A stretch of 64,000 bases of DNA from Triticum aestivum. Its lineage: Eukaryota; Streptophyta; Magnoliopsida; Poales; Poaceae. The DNA is taken from positions 508,425,914-508,489,913 of the forward strand of contig NC_057809.1 of the NCBI RefSeq assembly GCF_018294505.1, given 5' to 3'. Both the position numbers and the translations under genes were made by a program. The notes below the pieces were generated by a model, which made no database searches, had not been told where the DNA came from, and saw nothing but the letters and a program-made list of their open reading frames with translations. Positions 11,572-23,876 of this stretch are shown here, in pieces. How positions within the stretch are numbered: the stretch's first letter is position 1; each line of letters starts with the position of its first letter.

Positions 11572-14500
11572 ATAGCTCGCGTTATTGCTTCCCTATGTTT
11601 TATATGTGTTCCTAGAGAAAACTAAGTTGAAAGATGATAGTAGCAATGATGCGGACTGGGTCTGTGATCTGAGGTTTATCCTCATTGCTGCACAGAAGAA
11701 TTATGTCCTTGATGCACCGCTAGGTGACTGACCTATTGCAGGAGCAGATGCAGACGTTATGAACGTTTGGCTAGCTCAATATGATGACTACTTGATAGTT
11801 TAGTGCACCATGCTTAACAGCTTAGAATCGGGATTTCAAAGACGTTTTGAACGTCATGGACCATATGAGATGTTCCAGGAGTTGAAATTAATATTTCAAG
11901 AAAATACCCGAGTTGAGAGATATGAAGTCTCCAACAAGTTCTATAGCTAAAAGATGGAGGAGAATAGCTCAAGCAGTGAGCATGTGCTCAGATTGTCTGG
12001 GTACTACAATCGCTTGAATCAAGTGGGAGTTAATCTTCCAGATAAAATAGTGATTGACAGAATTCTCTAGTCACCATCACCAAGTTAGTAGAACTTCGTG
12101 ATGAACTATAGTATGCAAGGGATGACGTAAATGATTCCCGAGCTTTTCATGATGATGAAATCGATGAAGGTAGAAATCAAGAAAGAGCATCAAGTGCTGA
12201 TGATTAACAAGACCACTAGTTTCAAGAAAAGGGCAAAGGGAAAGAAAGGGAACTTCAAGAAGAATGGCAAGCAAGTTGCTGCTCAAGTGAAGAAGCCCAA
12301 GTCTGGACCTAAGCCTGAGACTAAGTGCTTCTACTGCAAAGGGACTGGTCATTGGAAGCGGAAATGCCCTGAATATTTAGTGGATAAGAAGGATGGCAAA
12401 GTGAACAAAGGTATATTTGATATACATGTTATTGATGTGTACCTTACTAGTATTTATAGTAGCCCCTGTGTATTTGATACTTGTTCGGTTGCTAAAAAAT
12501 TAGTAACTCGAAATAGGAGTTACAGAATAAATAGAGACTAGTTAAGGGTGAAGTAACGATGTGTGTTGGAAGTGGTTCCAAGATTGATATGATCATCATC
12601 GTACACTCCCTATACTTTCGGGATTAGTGTTAAACCTAAATAAATGTTATTTGGCGTTTGCGTTGAGCATGAATACGATTTGATCATGTTTATTGCAATA
12701 CGGTTATTCATTTAAAATCAAAGCATAATTGCTGTTCTGTTTACATGAATAAAACCTTCTTTGGTTATACACCCAATGAAATTGGTTTGTTGGATCTCGA
12801 TCGTAGTGATACACATATTCATAATATTGAAGCCAAAAGATGAAAACTTAATAATGATAGTTCAACTTATTTGTGGCACTGCCATTTGGGTCATATTGGT
12901 ATAAAGCGCATAAAAAACTCCATGCTGATGGGCTTTTGGAATCACTTGATTATGAATCAGTTGATGCTTGCGAACCATGTCTCATGGGCAAGATGACTAA
13001 GACTCCGTTCTCTGGAACAATGGAGCAAGCAACAAACTTGTTGGAAATAAGACATACTGATGTATGCAGTCCAATGAGTGTTGAGGCTCGCGGCGGGTAT
13101 CGTTATTTTCTGACCTTCACAGATGATTTGAGCAGATATGGGTATATCTACTTGATGAAACATAAGTCTGAAACATTTGAAAGGTTCAAAGAATTTCAGA
13201 GTGAAGTGGAAAATCATCGTAACAAGAAAATAAAGTTTCTACCATCTGATCGCAGAGGCGAATATTTGAGTTACGAGTTTGGTCTTCAATTAAAACAATG
13301 TGGAATAGTTTCACAAACTCATGTCACCTGGAACACCACAGCGTAATGGTGTGTCCGAACGTCGTAATCGTACTTTACTAGATATGGTGCGATCTATGAT
13401 GTCTCTTATTGGTTTACCACTATCGTTTTGGGGTTATGCATTAGAGACAGTTGCATTCACATTAAAAAAGGGCACCATCTAAATCCGTTGAGACGACACC
13501 GTATGAACTGTGGTTTAGCAAGAAACCTAAGCTGTCGTTTCTTAAACTTTGGGGTTGCAATGCTTATGTGAAAAAGTTTCATCTTGATAAGCTCAAACCC
13601 AAGTCGGAGAAGTGCATCTTCATAGGATACCCAAAAGTAACTGTTGGGTACACCTTCTATCACAGATCCGAAGGCAAGATATTTGTTGCTGAGAATGGAT
13701 CCTTTCTAGAGAAGGAGTTTCTCTCGAAAGAAGTGAGTGGGAGGAAAGTAGATCTTGATGAGGTAACTGTACCTGCTCCCTTATTGGAAAGCAGTTCATC
13801 ACAGAAATCTATTTCTGTGACTCCTACACCAATTAGTGAGGAAGCTAATGATGATGATCATGTAACTTCAGATCAAGTTACTACCGAACCTCGTAGGTCA
13901 ACTAGAGTGAGATCCGCACCGGAGTGGTACGGTAATCCTATTCTGGAAGTCATGTTAATTGACCATGACGAACCTACGAACTATGAGGAAGCGATGATGA
14001 GCCCAGATTCCGCGAAATGGCTTGAGGCCATGAAATCTGAGATGGGATCCATGTATGAGAACAAAGTGTGGACTTTGGTTGACTTGCCCGATGATCGACA
14101 AGCCATAGAAAATAAATGGATCTTCAAGAGGAAGACGGACACTGATAGTAGTGTTACTATCTACAAAGCTAGACTTGTCGAAAAAGGTTTTTGACAAAGT
14201 TCAAGGTGTTGACTATGATGAGATTTTCTCACTCGTAGCAATGCTTCTGTCCGAATCATGTTAGCAACTTGCCGCATTTAATGAAATCTGGCAAATGGAT
14301 AAACAAAATTGCATTCCTTAAAGGATTTATTAAAGAAAGAGTTATATATGATGCAACCAGAAGGTTTTGTCAATCCTAAAGGTGCTAACAAAATATGCAA
14401 GCTCCAGTGATCCATCTATAGACTGGTGCAAGCATCTCGGAGTTGGAATATACGCTTTGATAAGTTGATCAAAGCATATAGTTTTATACAGACTTGCGGT

Positions 14501-16761
14501 GAAGCCTGTATTTAGAAGAGAGTGAGTGGGAGCACTACAACATTTCTGATAAGTATATGTAAATGACATATTGTTGATCGGAAATAATGTAGAATTATTC
14601 TGCAAAGCATAAAGGAGTGTTTGAAAGGAGTTTTTCAAAGAACAACCTCGGTGAAGCTGCTTACATATTGAGCATCAAGATCTATAGAGATAGATCAAGA
14701 CGCTTGATAAGTTTTTTCAAGGAGTACATACCTTGACAAGATTTTGAAGTAGTTCAAAATGGAACAGTCAAAGAAAGAGTTCTTGCCTGTGTTACAAGGT
14801 GTGAAATTGAGTAAGACTCAAAGCCCGACCACGACAGAAGATAGAAAGAGAATGAAAGTCATTCCCTATGCCTCAGCCATAGGTTCTATAAAGTATGCCA
14901 TGTTGTGTACCAGATCTATTGTATACCCTACACTGTTTTTTTGGCAAGGGAGTACAATAGTGGTTGATACGTCCATTTTGCATCATGCTTTTATATCGCA
15001 TTTTATTACATTATGGGCTGTTATTACACATTATGTCACAATACTTATGCCTATTCTCTCTTATTTTACAAGGTTTACATAAAGAGGGAGAATGTCGGCA
15101 GCTGGGATTCTGGGCTGGAAAAGGAGCAAATATTAGAGACCTATTCTGCACAGCTCCAAAAGTCCCGAAACTTCACGAAAGACGTTTTCAGAATATATAA
15201 AAAATACTGAGCGCAAGAAGTTCACCAGGGGGGCCACACCCTGCCCACGAGGGTGGGGGGCGCGCCCTACCCCCCTGGGCGCGCCCCCCTACCTCGTGGG
15301 CCCCCTAATGGCCCTCCGATGTCCATCTTCTCCTATATGAAGTCTTTCGATGAGAAAAAAAATCATAAGCCATCTCCTCGGATGAAACTTCGCTGCCACG
15401 AGGCGGAACCTTGGTGGATCCAATATAGGGCTCCGGCAGAGCTGTTCTGCTGGGGAAACTTCCCTCCGGGAGGGGGAAATCGTCGCCATCGTCATTACCA
15501 ACGCTCCTCTCATCGGGAGAGGGCAATCTCCATCAACATCTTCACCAGCACCATCTCCTTTCAAAGCCCTAGTTCATCTCTTGTATCCAATTCTTGTCAC
15601 CAAGTCCGGGATTGGTACTAGTAGGTTGCTAGTAGTGTTAATTACTCCTTGTAGTTGATGCTAGTTGGTTTATTTGGTGGAAGATCATATGTTCAGATCC
15701 TAGATGCACATTAATATCCCTCTAATTATGAACATGATTATTCTTTGTGAGTAGTTACGTTTGTTCCTGAGGACATGGGAGAAGTCTTGCTATTATTAGT
15801 CATGTGAATTTGGTATTCGTTCAATATTTTGATGAGATGTATGTTGTCTTTCCTCTAGTGGTGTTATGTGAACGTCGACTACATGATACTTCACCATTAT
15901 TTCGGCCTAGAGGAAGGCATTGGGAAGTAATAAGTAGATGATGGGTTGCTAGAGTGACAGAAGCTTAAACCCTAGTTTATGCGTTGCTTCGTAAGGGGCT
16001 GATTTGGATCCATATGTTTCATTCTATGGTTAGGTTTACCTTAATACTATTGTTGTAGTTGTGGATGCTTGCAATAGAGGTTAATCATAAGTGGGATGCT
16101 TGTCCAAGTAAGGACAGTACCCAAGCACCGGTCCACCCACATACCAAATTATCAAAGTACCGAACGCGAATCATATGAACGTGATGAAAACTAGCTTGAC
16201 GATATTCCCATGTGTCCTCGGGAGCGCTTTTCTCTATATAGGAGTTTGTCCATGCTTGTCCTTTGCTACAAAAAGGATTGGGCCACCTTGATGCACTTTA
16301 TTTACTTTTGTTACTTGTTGCTCATTACAAATTATCCTATCACAAAACTATCTGTCACAACTTATTTCAGTACTTGCAGAGAATACCTTGCTGGAAACCG
16401 CTTATCATTTCCTTCTGCTCCTCGTTGGGTTCGACACTCTTACTTATCGGAAGGACTATGATAGATCCCCTATACTTGTGGGTCATCAGTGATCTAGGAG
16501 TAGATCACTGGACAGCGGTCAAAATTATCCTTAGTGGAGTAAGGATATGTTTCTCGATTATGGAGGTGACAAAAGGTTCGTCGTAAAGGGTTACGTCGAT
16601 GCAAATTTTGACACTGATCCAGATGACTCTAAGTCTCAATCTAGATACATTTTGAAAGTGGGATCAATTAGCTAGAGTAGCTCCATGCAGAGCATTGTTG
16701 ACATAGAAATTTGCTCAATACATACGGATCTGAATGTGGCAGACCCGTAGACCGAACTTCT
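11572..16761 (+). pseudogene. Highly degraded Copia gag-pol (E0)
   Basis: The gag start codon is ATA (11572-11574) instead of ATG. Gag carries stops at 11801-11803, 11948-11950 and 12068-12070 plus two adjacent ones near 12087. Recognisable pieces are the zinc knuckle in 12131-12541 (CFYCKGTGHWKRKC), integrase core in 12873-13346, and integrase C-terminus to RT N-terminus in 13568-14194. The last piece ends in TGA where better copies have CGA. The RT catalytic box is lost: the region around 14560 is frameshifted and reads through ATGTAAATGAC. The RNase H end resumes after the inserted solo LTR. Many of the same lesions occur in the copy at 20.0-23.7 kb, so they arose before the copies separated. 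No protein can be made. Confidence 0.9.
14965..16488 (+). mobile_element. Solo LTR of an unclassified LTR retrotransposon inserted in E0
   Basis: This 1524-bp unit starts TGATACGTCC and ends GGGTCATCA. It is flanked by GTGGT (14960-14964) and GTGAT (16489-16493). The homologous uninterrupted site at 23.39 kb reads ACAATAGTGATCTAAGAG, so GTGAT is the original target and the left copy has one substitution. There is no internal region or second LTR, hence a solo LTR. It contains a pyrimidine/GC-rich segment with an inverted motif (CACGAGGGTGGGG and CCTCGTGGGCCCCC). A close but 5'-truncated relative is at 28939-30449. I do not assign a family name. Confidence 0.85.
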
Positions 16762-16795
16762 CTCACAAGCAAAACATGATCACACCTTAGTACTC

Positions 16796-16943
16796 TTTGG
16801 GTGTTAATCACATAGTGATGTGAACTAGATTGTTGACTCTAGTAAACCCTTTGGGTGTTGGTCACATGATGATGTGAACTATGGGTGTTAATCACATGGT
16901 GATGTGAACTATTGGTGTTAAATCACATGGAGTTGTGAACTAG
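16796..16943 (+). repeat. Subterminal ~30-bp repeat cluster (E0)
   Basis: Four imperfect units of the form GTGTTAATCACATGGYGATGTGAACTA lie just before the polypurine tract. One is separated by a short TTGACTCTAGTAAACCC spacer. Each unit contains a CACAT/ATGTG inverted motif. Elements with recognisable coding capacity (8.4 kb, 61.7 kb) have only a single degenerate unit here. Confidence 0.8.
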
Positions 16944-16971
16944 ATTATTGACTCTAGTGCAAGTGAGAGAC

Positions 16972-17033
16972 TGGAGGAAATATGCCCTAGAGGCAATAAT
17001 AAAGTTATTATTTATTTCCTTATATCATGATAA
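16972..17033 (+). repeat. First 62 bp of E0's 3' LTR (left of nested insertion)
   Basis: It starts TGGAGGAAATATGCCC right after the polypurine tract and stops at ATCATGATAA. The next base begins a complete new LTR. The last five bases, GATAA (17029-17033), recur at 27813-27817, where this LTR resumes with GATAAATGTTTATT. This is therefore the left target duplication of a 10.8-kb insertion. Confidence 0.9.
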
Positions 17034-18772
17034 TGAAGGAAATATGCCCTAGAGGCAATAATAATGTTATTATTTTATTTCCTTATAACATGATAAATGT
17101 TTATTATTCATGCTAGAATTGCATTATCCGGAAACATAATACTTGTGTGAATACATAGACAAACTAAACGTCACTAGTATGCCTCTACTTGACTAGCTCG
17201 TTAATCAAAGATGGTTATGTTTCCTAACCATAGACATGTGTTGTCATTTGATTAACGGGATCACATTATTAGGAGAATGATGTGATTGACATGACCCATT
17301 CCATTAGCTTAGCACCCGATCATTTAGTATGTTGCTATTGCTTTCTTCATGACTTATACATGTTCCTATGACTATGAGATTATGCAACTCCCGTTTGCCG
17401 GAGGAACACTTTGTGTGCTACCAAACGTCCAACGTAACTGGGTGATTATAAAGGAGCTCTATAAGTGTCTCCAAAGGTAAATGTTGGGTTGGCGTATTTC
17501 GAGATTAGGATTTGTCACTCCGATTGTCGGAGAGGTATCTCTGGGCCCTCTCGGTAATGCACATCACATAAGCCTTGCAAGCATTGCAACTAATGAGTTA
17601 GTTGCGAGATGATGTATTACGAAACGAGTAAAGAGACTTGCCGGTAACAAGATTGAACTAGGTATTGAGATACCGACGATCGAATCTCGGGCAAGTAACA
17701 TACCGATGACAAAGGGCACAACGTATGTTGTTATGCGGTCTGACCGATAAAGATCTTCGTAGAATATGTGGGAGCCAATATGAGCATCCAGGTTCCGCTA
17801 TTGGTTATTGACCGGAGACGTGTCTCGGTCATGTCTACATTGTTCTCGAACCCGTAGGGTCCGCACGCTTAAGGTTTCGATGACAGTTATATTATGAGTT
17901 TATGAGTTTTGATGTATCGAAGTTAGTTCGGAGTCCCGGATTTGATCAAGGACATGACGAGGAGTCTCGAAATGGTCAAGACATAAAGATTGATATATTG
18001 GACGACTATATTCGGACACCGGAAGTGTTCCAGAGAAGTTTCGGATAAAACCGGAGTACCGGGGGGTTACCGGAACCCCCCTGGGGGTTAATGGGCCTCA
18101 TGGGCCTAAAGTGGAGAAGAGGAGGGGCGGCCAGGGCAGGCGGCGCGCCCCCTTCCCCTCTAGTACGAATTGGACAAGGAGGGGGGCGGCGCCCCCCTTT
18201 CCTTCCTCTCCTCTCTCCCTTCCTTCCCCCTCTCCTACTTGGACAAGGAAAAGGAGGAATTCCAACTCACGGTAGGAGTAGGACTCCTCCCTGGCGCGCC
18301 TCCTCCTGGCTGGCCGCCCCTCCCCCTTGATCCTTTATATACGGGGGCAGGGGGCACCTCTAGAGATACAAGTTGATCTTCGTGACCATTCTCTTAGCCG
18401 TGTGCGGTGCCCCCCTCCACCATACTCCTCGATAATATTGTAGCGCTGCTTAGGCGAAGCCCTGCGACGGTAGAACATCAAGATCGTCACCATGCCATCA
18501 TGCTGACGGAACTCTCCCCCGACACTCTGCTGGATCGAAGTCCAGGGATCGTCATCGAGCTAAACGTGTGCTAGAACTCGGAGGTGCCGTAGTTTCGGTG
18601 CTTGGATCGGTCGGATCGTGAAGACGTACGACTACATCAACCGCGTTGATATAACGCTTCCGCTTTCGGTCTACGAGGGTACGTAGATTACACTCTCCCC
18701 TCTCGTTGCTATGCATCACCATGATCTTACGTGTGCGTAGGAATTTTTTTGAAATTACTTCGTTCGCCAACA
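17034..18772 (+). repeat. 5' LTR of E1
   Basis: This 1739-bp LTR runs from TGAAGGAAATATGCCC to CGCCAACA (one base off the usual CCCCAACA). A TTTATATA box is at 18334-18341. The primer site TGGCATCCGAGC follows at 18774-18785. Confidence 0.9.
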
Positions 18773-20005
18773 GTGGCATCCGAGCCTAGGTTTTATGTGT
18801 TGATGTTATATGCACGAGTAGAACACAAGTGAGTTGTGGGCGATATAAGTCATACTGCTTACCAGCATGTCATACTTTGGTTCGGCGGTATTGTTGGATG
18901 AAGCGGCCCGGACTGACATTACGCGTACGCTTACGCGAGACTGGTTCTACCGACATGCTTTGCACACAGGTGGCTGGCGGGTGTCAGTTTCTCCAACTTT
19001 AGTTGAACCGAGTGTGGCTACGCCCAGTCCTTGCGAAGGTTAAAACAACACCAACTTGACAAACTATCGTTGTGGTTTTGATGCGTAGGTAAGATTGGTT
19101 CTTGCTTAAGCCCGTAGCAGCCACGTAAAATCTGCAACAACAAAGTAAAGGACGTCTAACTTATTTTTGCAGGGCATGTTGTGATGTGATATGGTCAAGA
19201 CATGATGCTAAATTTTATTGTATGAGATGATCATGTTTTGTAACCGAGTTATCGGCAACTGGCAGGAGCCATATGGTTGTCACTTTATTGTATGCAATGC
19301 AATTGCGCTGTAATGCTTTACTTTATCACTAAGCGGTAGCGATAGTCGTGGAAGCATAAGATTGGCGAGACGACAACGATGCTACGATGGAGATCAAGGT
19401 GTCGCGCCGGTGACGATGGTGATCATGACGATGCTTCGGAGATGGAGATCACAAGCACAAGATGATGATGGCCATATCATATCACTTATATTGATTGCAT
19501 GTGATGTTTATCTTTTATGCATCTTATCTTGCTTTGATTGACGGTAGCATTATAAGATGATCTTTCACTAAATTTCAAGATAAAAGTGTTCTCCCTGAGT
19601 ATGCGCCATTGCCAAAGTTCGTCGTGCCCAGACACCACGTGATGATCGGGTGTGATAAGCTCTACGTCCATCTACAACGGGTGCAAGCCAGTTTTGCACA
19701 AGCAGAATACTTAGGTTAAACTTGACGAGCCTAGCATATGCAGATATGGCCTCGGAACACTGAGACCGAAAGGTCGAGCGTGAATCATATAGTAGATATG
19801 ATCAACATAATGATGTTCACCATTGAAAACTACTCCATCTCACGTGATGATCGGACATGGTTTAGTTGATTTGGATCACGTGATCACTTAGAGGATTAGA
19901 GGGATTTCTATCTAAGTGGGAGTTCTTAAGTAATATGATTAAATTGAACTTAAATTTATCATGAACTTAGTCCTGGTAGTATTTTGCAAATCATGTTGTA
20001 GATCA

Positions 20006-23000
20006 ATAGCTCGCGTTGCTGCTTCCCTGTGTTTATTTTGATATGTTCCTAGAGAAAATTGTGTTGAAAGATGTTAGTAGCAATGATGCGGATTGGATCC
20101 GTGATCTGAGGTTTATCCTCATTGCTGCACAGAAGAATTATGTCCTTGATGCACCGCTAGGTGAAAAACCTATTGCAGGAGCAGATGCAGACGTTATGAA
20201 CGTTTGGCTAGCTAAATATGATGACTACTTGATAGTTTAGTGCACCATGCTTAACGACTTAGAATCCGGACTTCAAAGACGTTTTGAACGTCATGGACCA
20301 TATGAGATGTTCCAAGAGTTGAAGTTAATATTTCAAGCAAATACCCGAGTTGAGAGATATGAAGTCTCCAACAAGTTCTATAGCTAAAAGATGGAGGAGA
20401 ATCGCTCAACTTGTGAGCATGTGCTCAGATTGTCTGGGTACTACAATTGCTTGAATCAAATGGGAGTTAATCTTCCAGATAATATAGTGATTGACAGAAT
20501 TCTCTAGTCACCATCACCAAGTTAGTAGAACTTTGTGTTGAACTATAGTATGCAAGGGATGACGAAAACGAATCCCGAGCTTTTCATGATGATGAAATCG
20601 ATAAAGGTAGAAATCAAGAAATAGCATCAAGTGTTGATGGTTGACAAGATCACTAGTTTCAAGAAAAGGGCAATGGGTAAAAGGGGAACTTCAAGAAAAA
20701 TAGCAAGCAAGTTGCTGCTCAAGTGAAGAAGCCCAAGTCTGGTCCTAAGCCTGAGACTAAGTGCTTCTACTGCAAAGGGACTGATCACTGAAAGTGGAAC
20801 TGCCCCAAGTATTTGGCGAATAAGAAGGATGGCAAAGTGAACATAAGTATATTTGATATACATGTTATTGATGTGTACTTTACTAGTGTTTATAGCAACC
20901 CCTCAGTATTTGATACTAGTTCAGTTACTATGATTAGTAACTTGAATCGGGAGTTGCAGAATGAACAAAGACTAGTTAAGGGTGAGGTGACGATGTGTGT
21001 TGGAAGTAGTTCCAAGATTGATATGATCATCATCGCACACTCCCTATACTTTTGGGATTAGTGTTGAACCTAAATAAGTGTTATTTGGTGTTTGCGTTGA
21101 GCATGAATATGATTTGATCATGTTTATTGTAATACGGTTATTAATTTAAGTAAGAGAATAAATTGTTGTTCTGTTTACATGAATAAAACCTTATATGGTT
21201 ACACACCCAATGAAAATAGTTCGTTGGATCTCGATCGTAGTGATACACATAATCATAATATTAAAATCAAAAGATGCAAAGTTAATAATGATAGTGCAAC
21301 TTATTTGTGGCACTGACGTTTAGGTCATATTGGTGTAAAGCGCATGAAGAAACTCCAAGTTGATGGGTTTTTGGAATCACTTGATTATGAACCAGTTGAT
21401 GCTTGCGAACCATGCCTCATGGGCAAGATGACTAAAACGCCGTTCTCCAGAACTATGGAGCGAGCAACTGACTTATTGGAAATAATACATACTGATGTAT
21501 GAGATCCGATGAGTGTTAAGGCTCGCGGCGGGTATCATTATTTTCTGACCTTCACAGATGATTTGAGCAGATATGGGTATATCTACTTAATGAAACACAA
21601 GTCTGAAATATTTGAAAAGTTCAAAGAATTTCAGAGTGAAGTGGAGAATCATCGTAACAAGAAAATAAAAGTTTCTACGATATGATCGCAGAGGTAAAAT
21701 ATTTGAGTTACAAGTTTGGCCTTCAGTTAAAACAATGTGAAATAGTTTCACTACTCACGCCACCTGGAACACCACAACATAATGGTGTGTCCGAACATCA
21801 TAACCGTACTTTATTAGATATGGTGCGATCTATGATGTCTCTTATCGATCTACCACTATCGTTTTGGGGTTATGCATTAAAGACAGCTGCATTCACGTTT
21901 AAAAGGGCACCATCTAAGTCCGTCGAGACGACACAATCTGAACTGTGGTTCGGCAAGAAACCAAAGTTGTCGTTTCTTAAAGTTTGGTATTGTGATGCTT
22001 ATATGAAAAAGTTTCATCCTGATAAGCTCAAACCCAAATCGGAGAAATATGTCTTCATAGGATACCCAAAGGAGACTGTTGGGTACACCTTCTATCACAA
22101 ATCCGAAGGCAAGACTTTTGTTGCTAAATTCTGAGTTTTTCTAGAGAAGGAGTTTCTATTGAAAGAAGTGAGTGGGAGGAAAGTAGAAATTGATGAGGTA
22201 ACTGTACCTGCTCCCTTATTGGAAAGTAGTTCATCACAGAAATCTGTTCCTGTGACTACTACACCAATTAGTGAGGAAGCTAATGATGATGATCATGTAA
22301 CTTCAGATCAAGTTACTACCGAATCTCATAGGTAAACCAGAGTGAGATCCGCACCAGAGTGGTACGGTAATCCTGTTCTGGAAGTCATGTTACTAGACCA
22401 TGACGAACTTGCGAACTATGAGGAAGCGATCATGAGCCCAGATTCCGCAAAATGGCTTGAGGCCATAAAATCTGAGATATGATCCATGTATGAGAACAAA
22501 GTATGGACTTTGATGGATTTGCCCGATGATCGGCAAGCCATAGAAAATAAATGGATCTTCAAGAGGAAGACGGACGCTGATAGTAGTGTTACTATCTACA
22601 AAGCTAGAATTGTCGCAAAAGGTTTTCGACAAGTTCAAGGTGTTGACTACGATGAGATTTTCTCACTCGTATATATGCTTAAGTCTGTCCGAATCATGTT
22701 AGCAATTGCCGCATATTATGAAATCTTGCAAATGGATAAACAAAACTGCATTCCTTAATGGATTTCTTAAAGAAGAGTTGTATATGATGCAACCAGAAGG
22801 TTTTGTCAATCCTAAAGGTGTTAACAAAATATGCAAGCTCCAACGATCCATCTATGGACTGGTGCAAGCATCTCGGAGTTGGAATATACGCTTTGATAAG
22901 TTGATCAAAGCATATAGTTTTATACAGACTTACGGTGAAGCCTGTATTTACAAGAAAGTGAGTGGGAGCACTACAACATTTCTGATAAGTATATGTGAAC

Positions 23001-23670
23001 AACATATTGTTGATCGGAAATAATGTATAATTTTCTGGAAAGCATAAAGGAATATTTGAAAGGAGTTTTTCAAAGAAAGACCTCGGTAAAGCTGCTTACA
23101 TATTGAGCATCAAGATCTATAGAGATAGATCAAGACGCTTGATAAGTTTTTTCAATGAGTACATACCTTGACAAGATTTTGAAGTAGTTCAAAATGGAAC
23201 AGTCAAAGAAAGAGTTCTTGCCTGTGTTGCAAGGTGTGAAATTGAGTAAGACTTAAAGCCCGACCACGGCATAAGATAGAAATAGAATGAAAGTCATTCC
23301 CTATGCCTCAGCCATAGGTTCTATAAAGTATGCCATGCTGTGTACCAGATCTATTGTATACCCTACACTGTGTTAAGCAAGGGAGTACAATAGTGATCTA
23401 AGAGTAGATCACTGGACAGCGGTCAAAATTATCCTTAGTGGAATAAGGAAATATTTCTCAATTATGGAGGTGACAAAAAGGTTCGTCGTAAAAAGTTACG
23501 TCGATGCAAGTTTTGACACAGATCTGGATGACTCTAAGTCTCGATCTAGATACATATTGAAAGTGGAAGCAATAAGCTAGAGTATCTCCGTGCAGAGCAT
23601 TGTTGACATAGAAATTCGCAAAATACTTACGGATCTGAATGTGACAGACCCGTTGACTAAAATTATCTCA
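20006..23670 (+). pseudogene. Highly degraded Copia gag-pol (E1/E2 chimera)
   Basis: The gag start codon is ATA (20006-20008), as in E0. Shared stops include TAG 20238-20240, TAA 20385-20387 and TAG 20515-20517. Readable pieces are gag N-terminus 20016-20240, zinc knuckle to protease 20640-21061 (the Trp of the knuckle is a stop and the DTG is not conserved), integrase 21682-22134 (the HNGVSEHHNRT region still visible), RT N-terminal half 22486-22758, and an out-of-frame continuation 22706-23023. The YVDD box is lost. RNase H is reduced to fragments ending near 23670. Because the 3' portion is followed by E2's LTR, an E1-to-E2 crossover should lie somewhere in this stretch; I cannot place it by eye. 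It is non-coding. Confidence 0.88.
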
Positions 23671-23700
23671 CAAGCAAAACATGATCACACCTTAGTACTC

Positions 23701-23848
23701 TTTGGGTGTTAATCACATAGCGATGTGAACTAGACTAATGACTCTAGTAAACCCTTTGGGTGTTGATCACATATCGATGTGAACTATGGGTGTTAATCAC
23801 ATGGTGATGTGAACTATTGTTGTTAAATCACATGGCGATGTGAACTAG
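23701..23848 (+). repeat. Subterminal ~30-bp repeat cluster (E2)
   Basis: Four units of the GTGTTAATCACAT...GATGTGAACTA type precede the polypurine tract at 23865-23876. Layout and spacer match those at 16796-16943, supporting descent from one non-coding lineage. Confidence 0.8.
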
Positions 23849-23876
23849 ATTATTGACTCTAGTGCAAGTGGGAGAC

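Larger units (their letters stand above)
10319..16971 (+). mobile_element. Internal region of non-coding Copia element E0
   Basis: The degenerate primer site TGGCATCTAAGC is at 10320-10331. Leader sequence runs to ~11570, a heavily broken gag-pol follows, and the tract CAAGTGAGAGAC ends it at 16971. A solo LTR of another family is inserted at 14965-16488. E0's 3' LTR starts at 16972, is split after 62 bp by a nested insertion, and resumes at 27813. E0 is the oldest recognisable Copia layer in the left half of the window. Confidence 0.85.
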
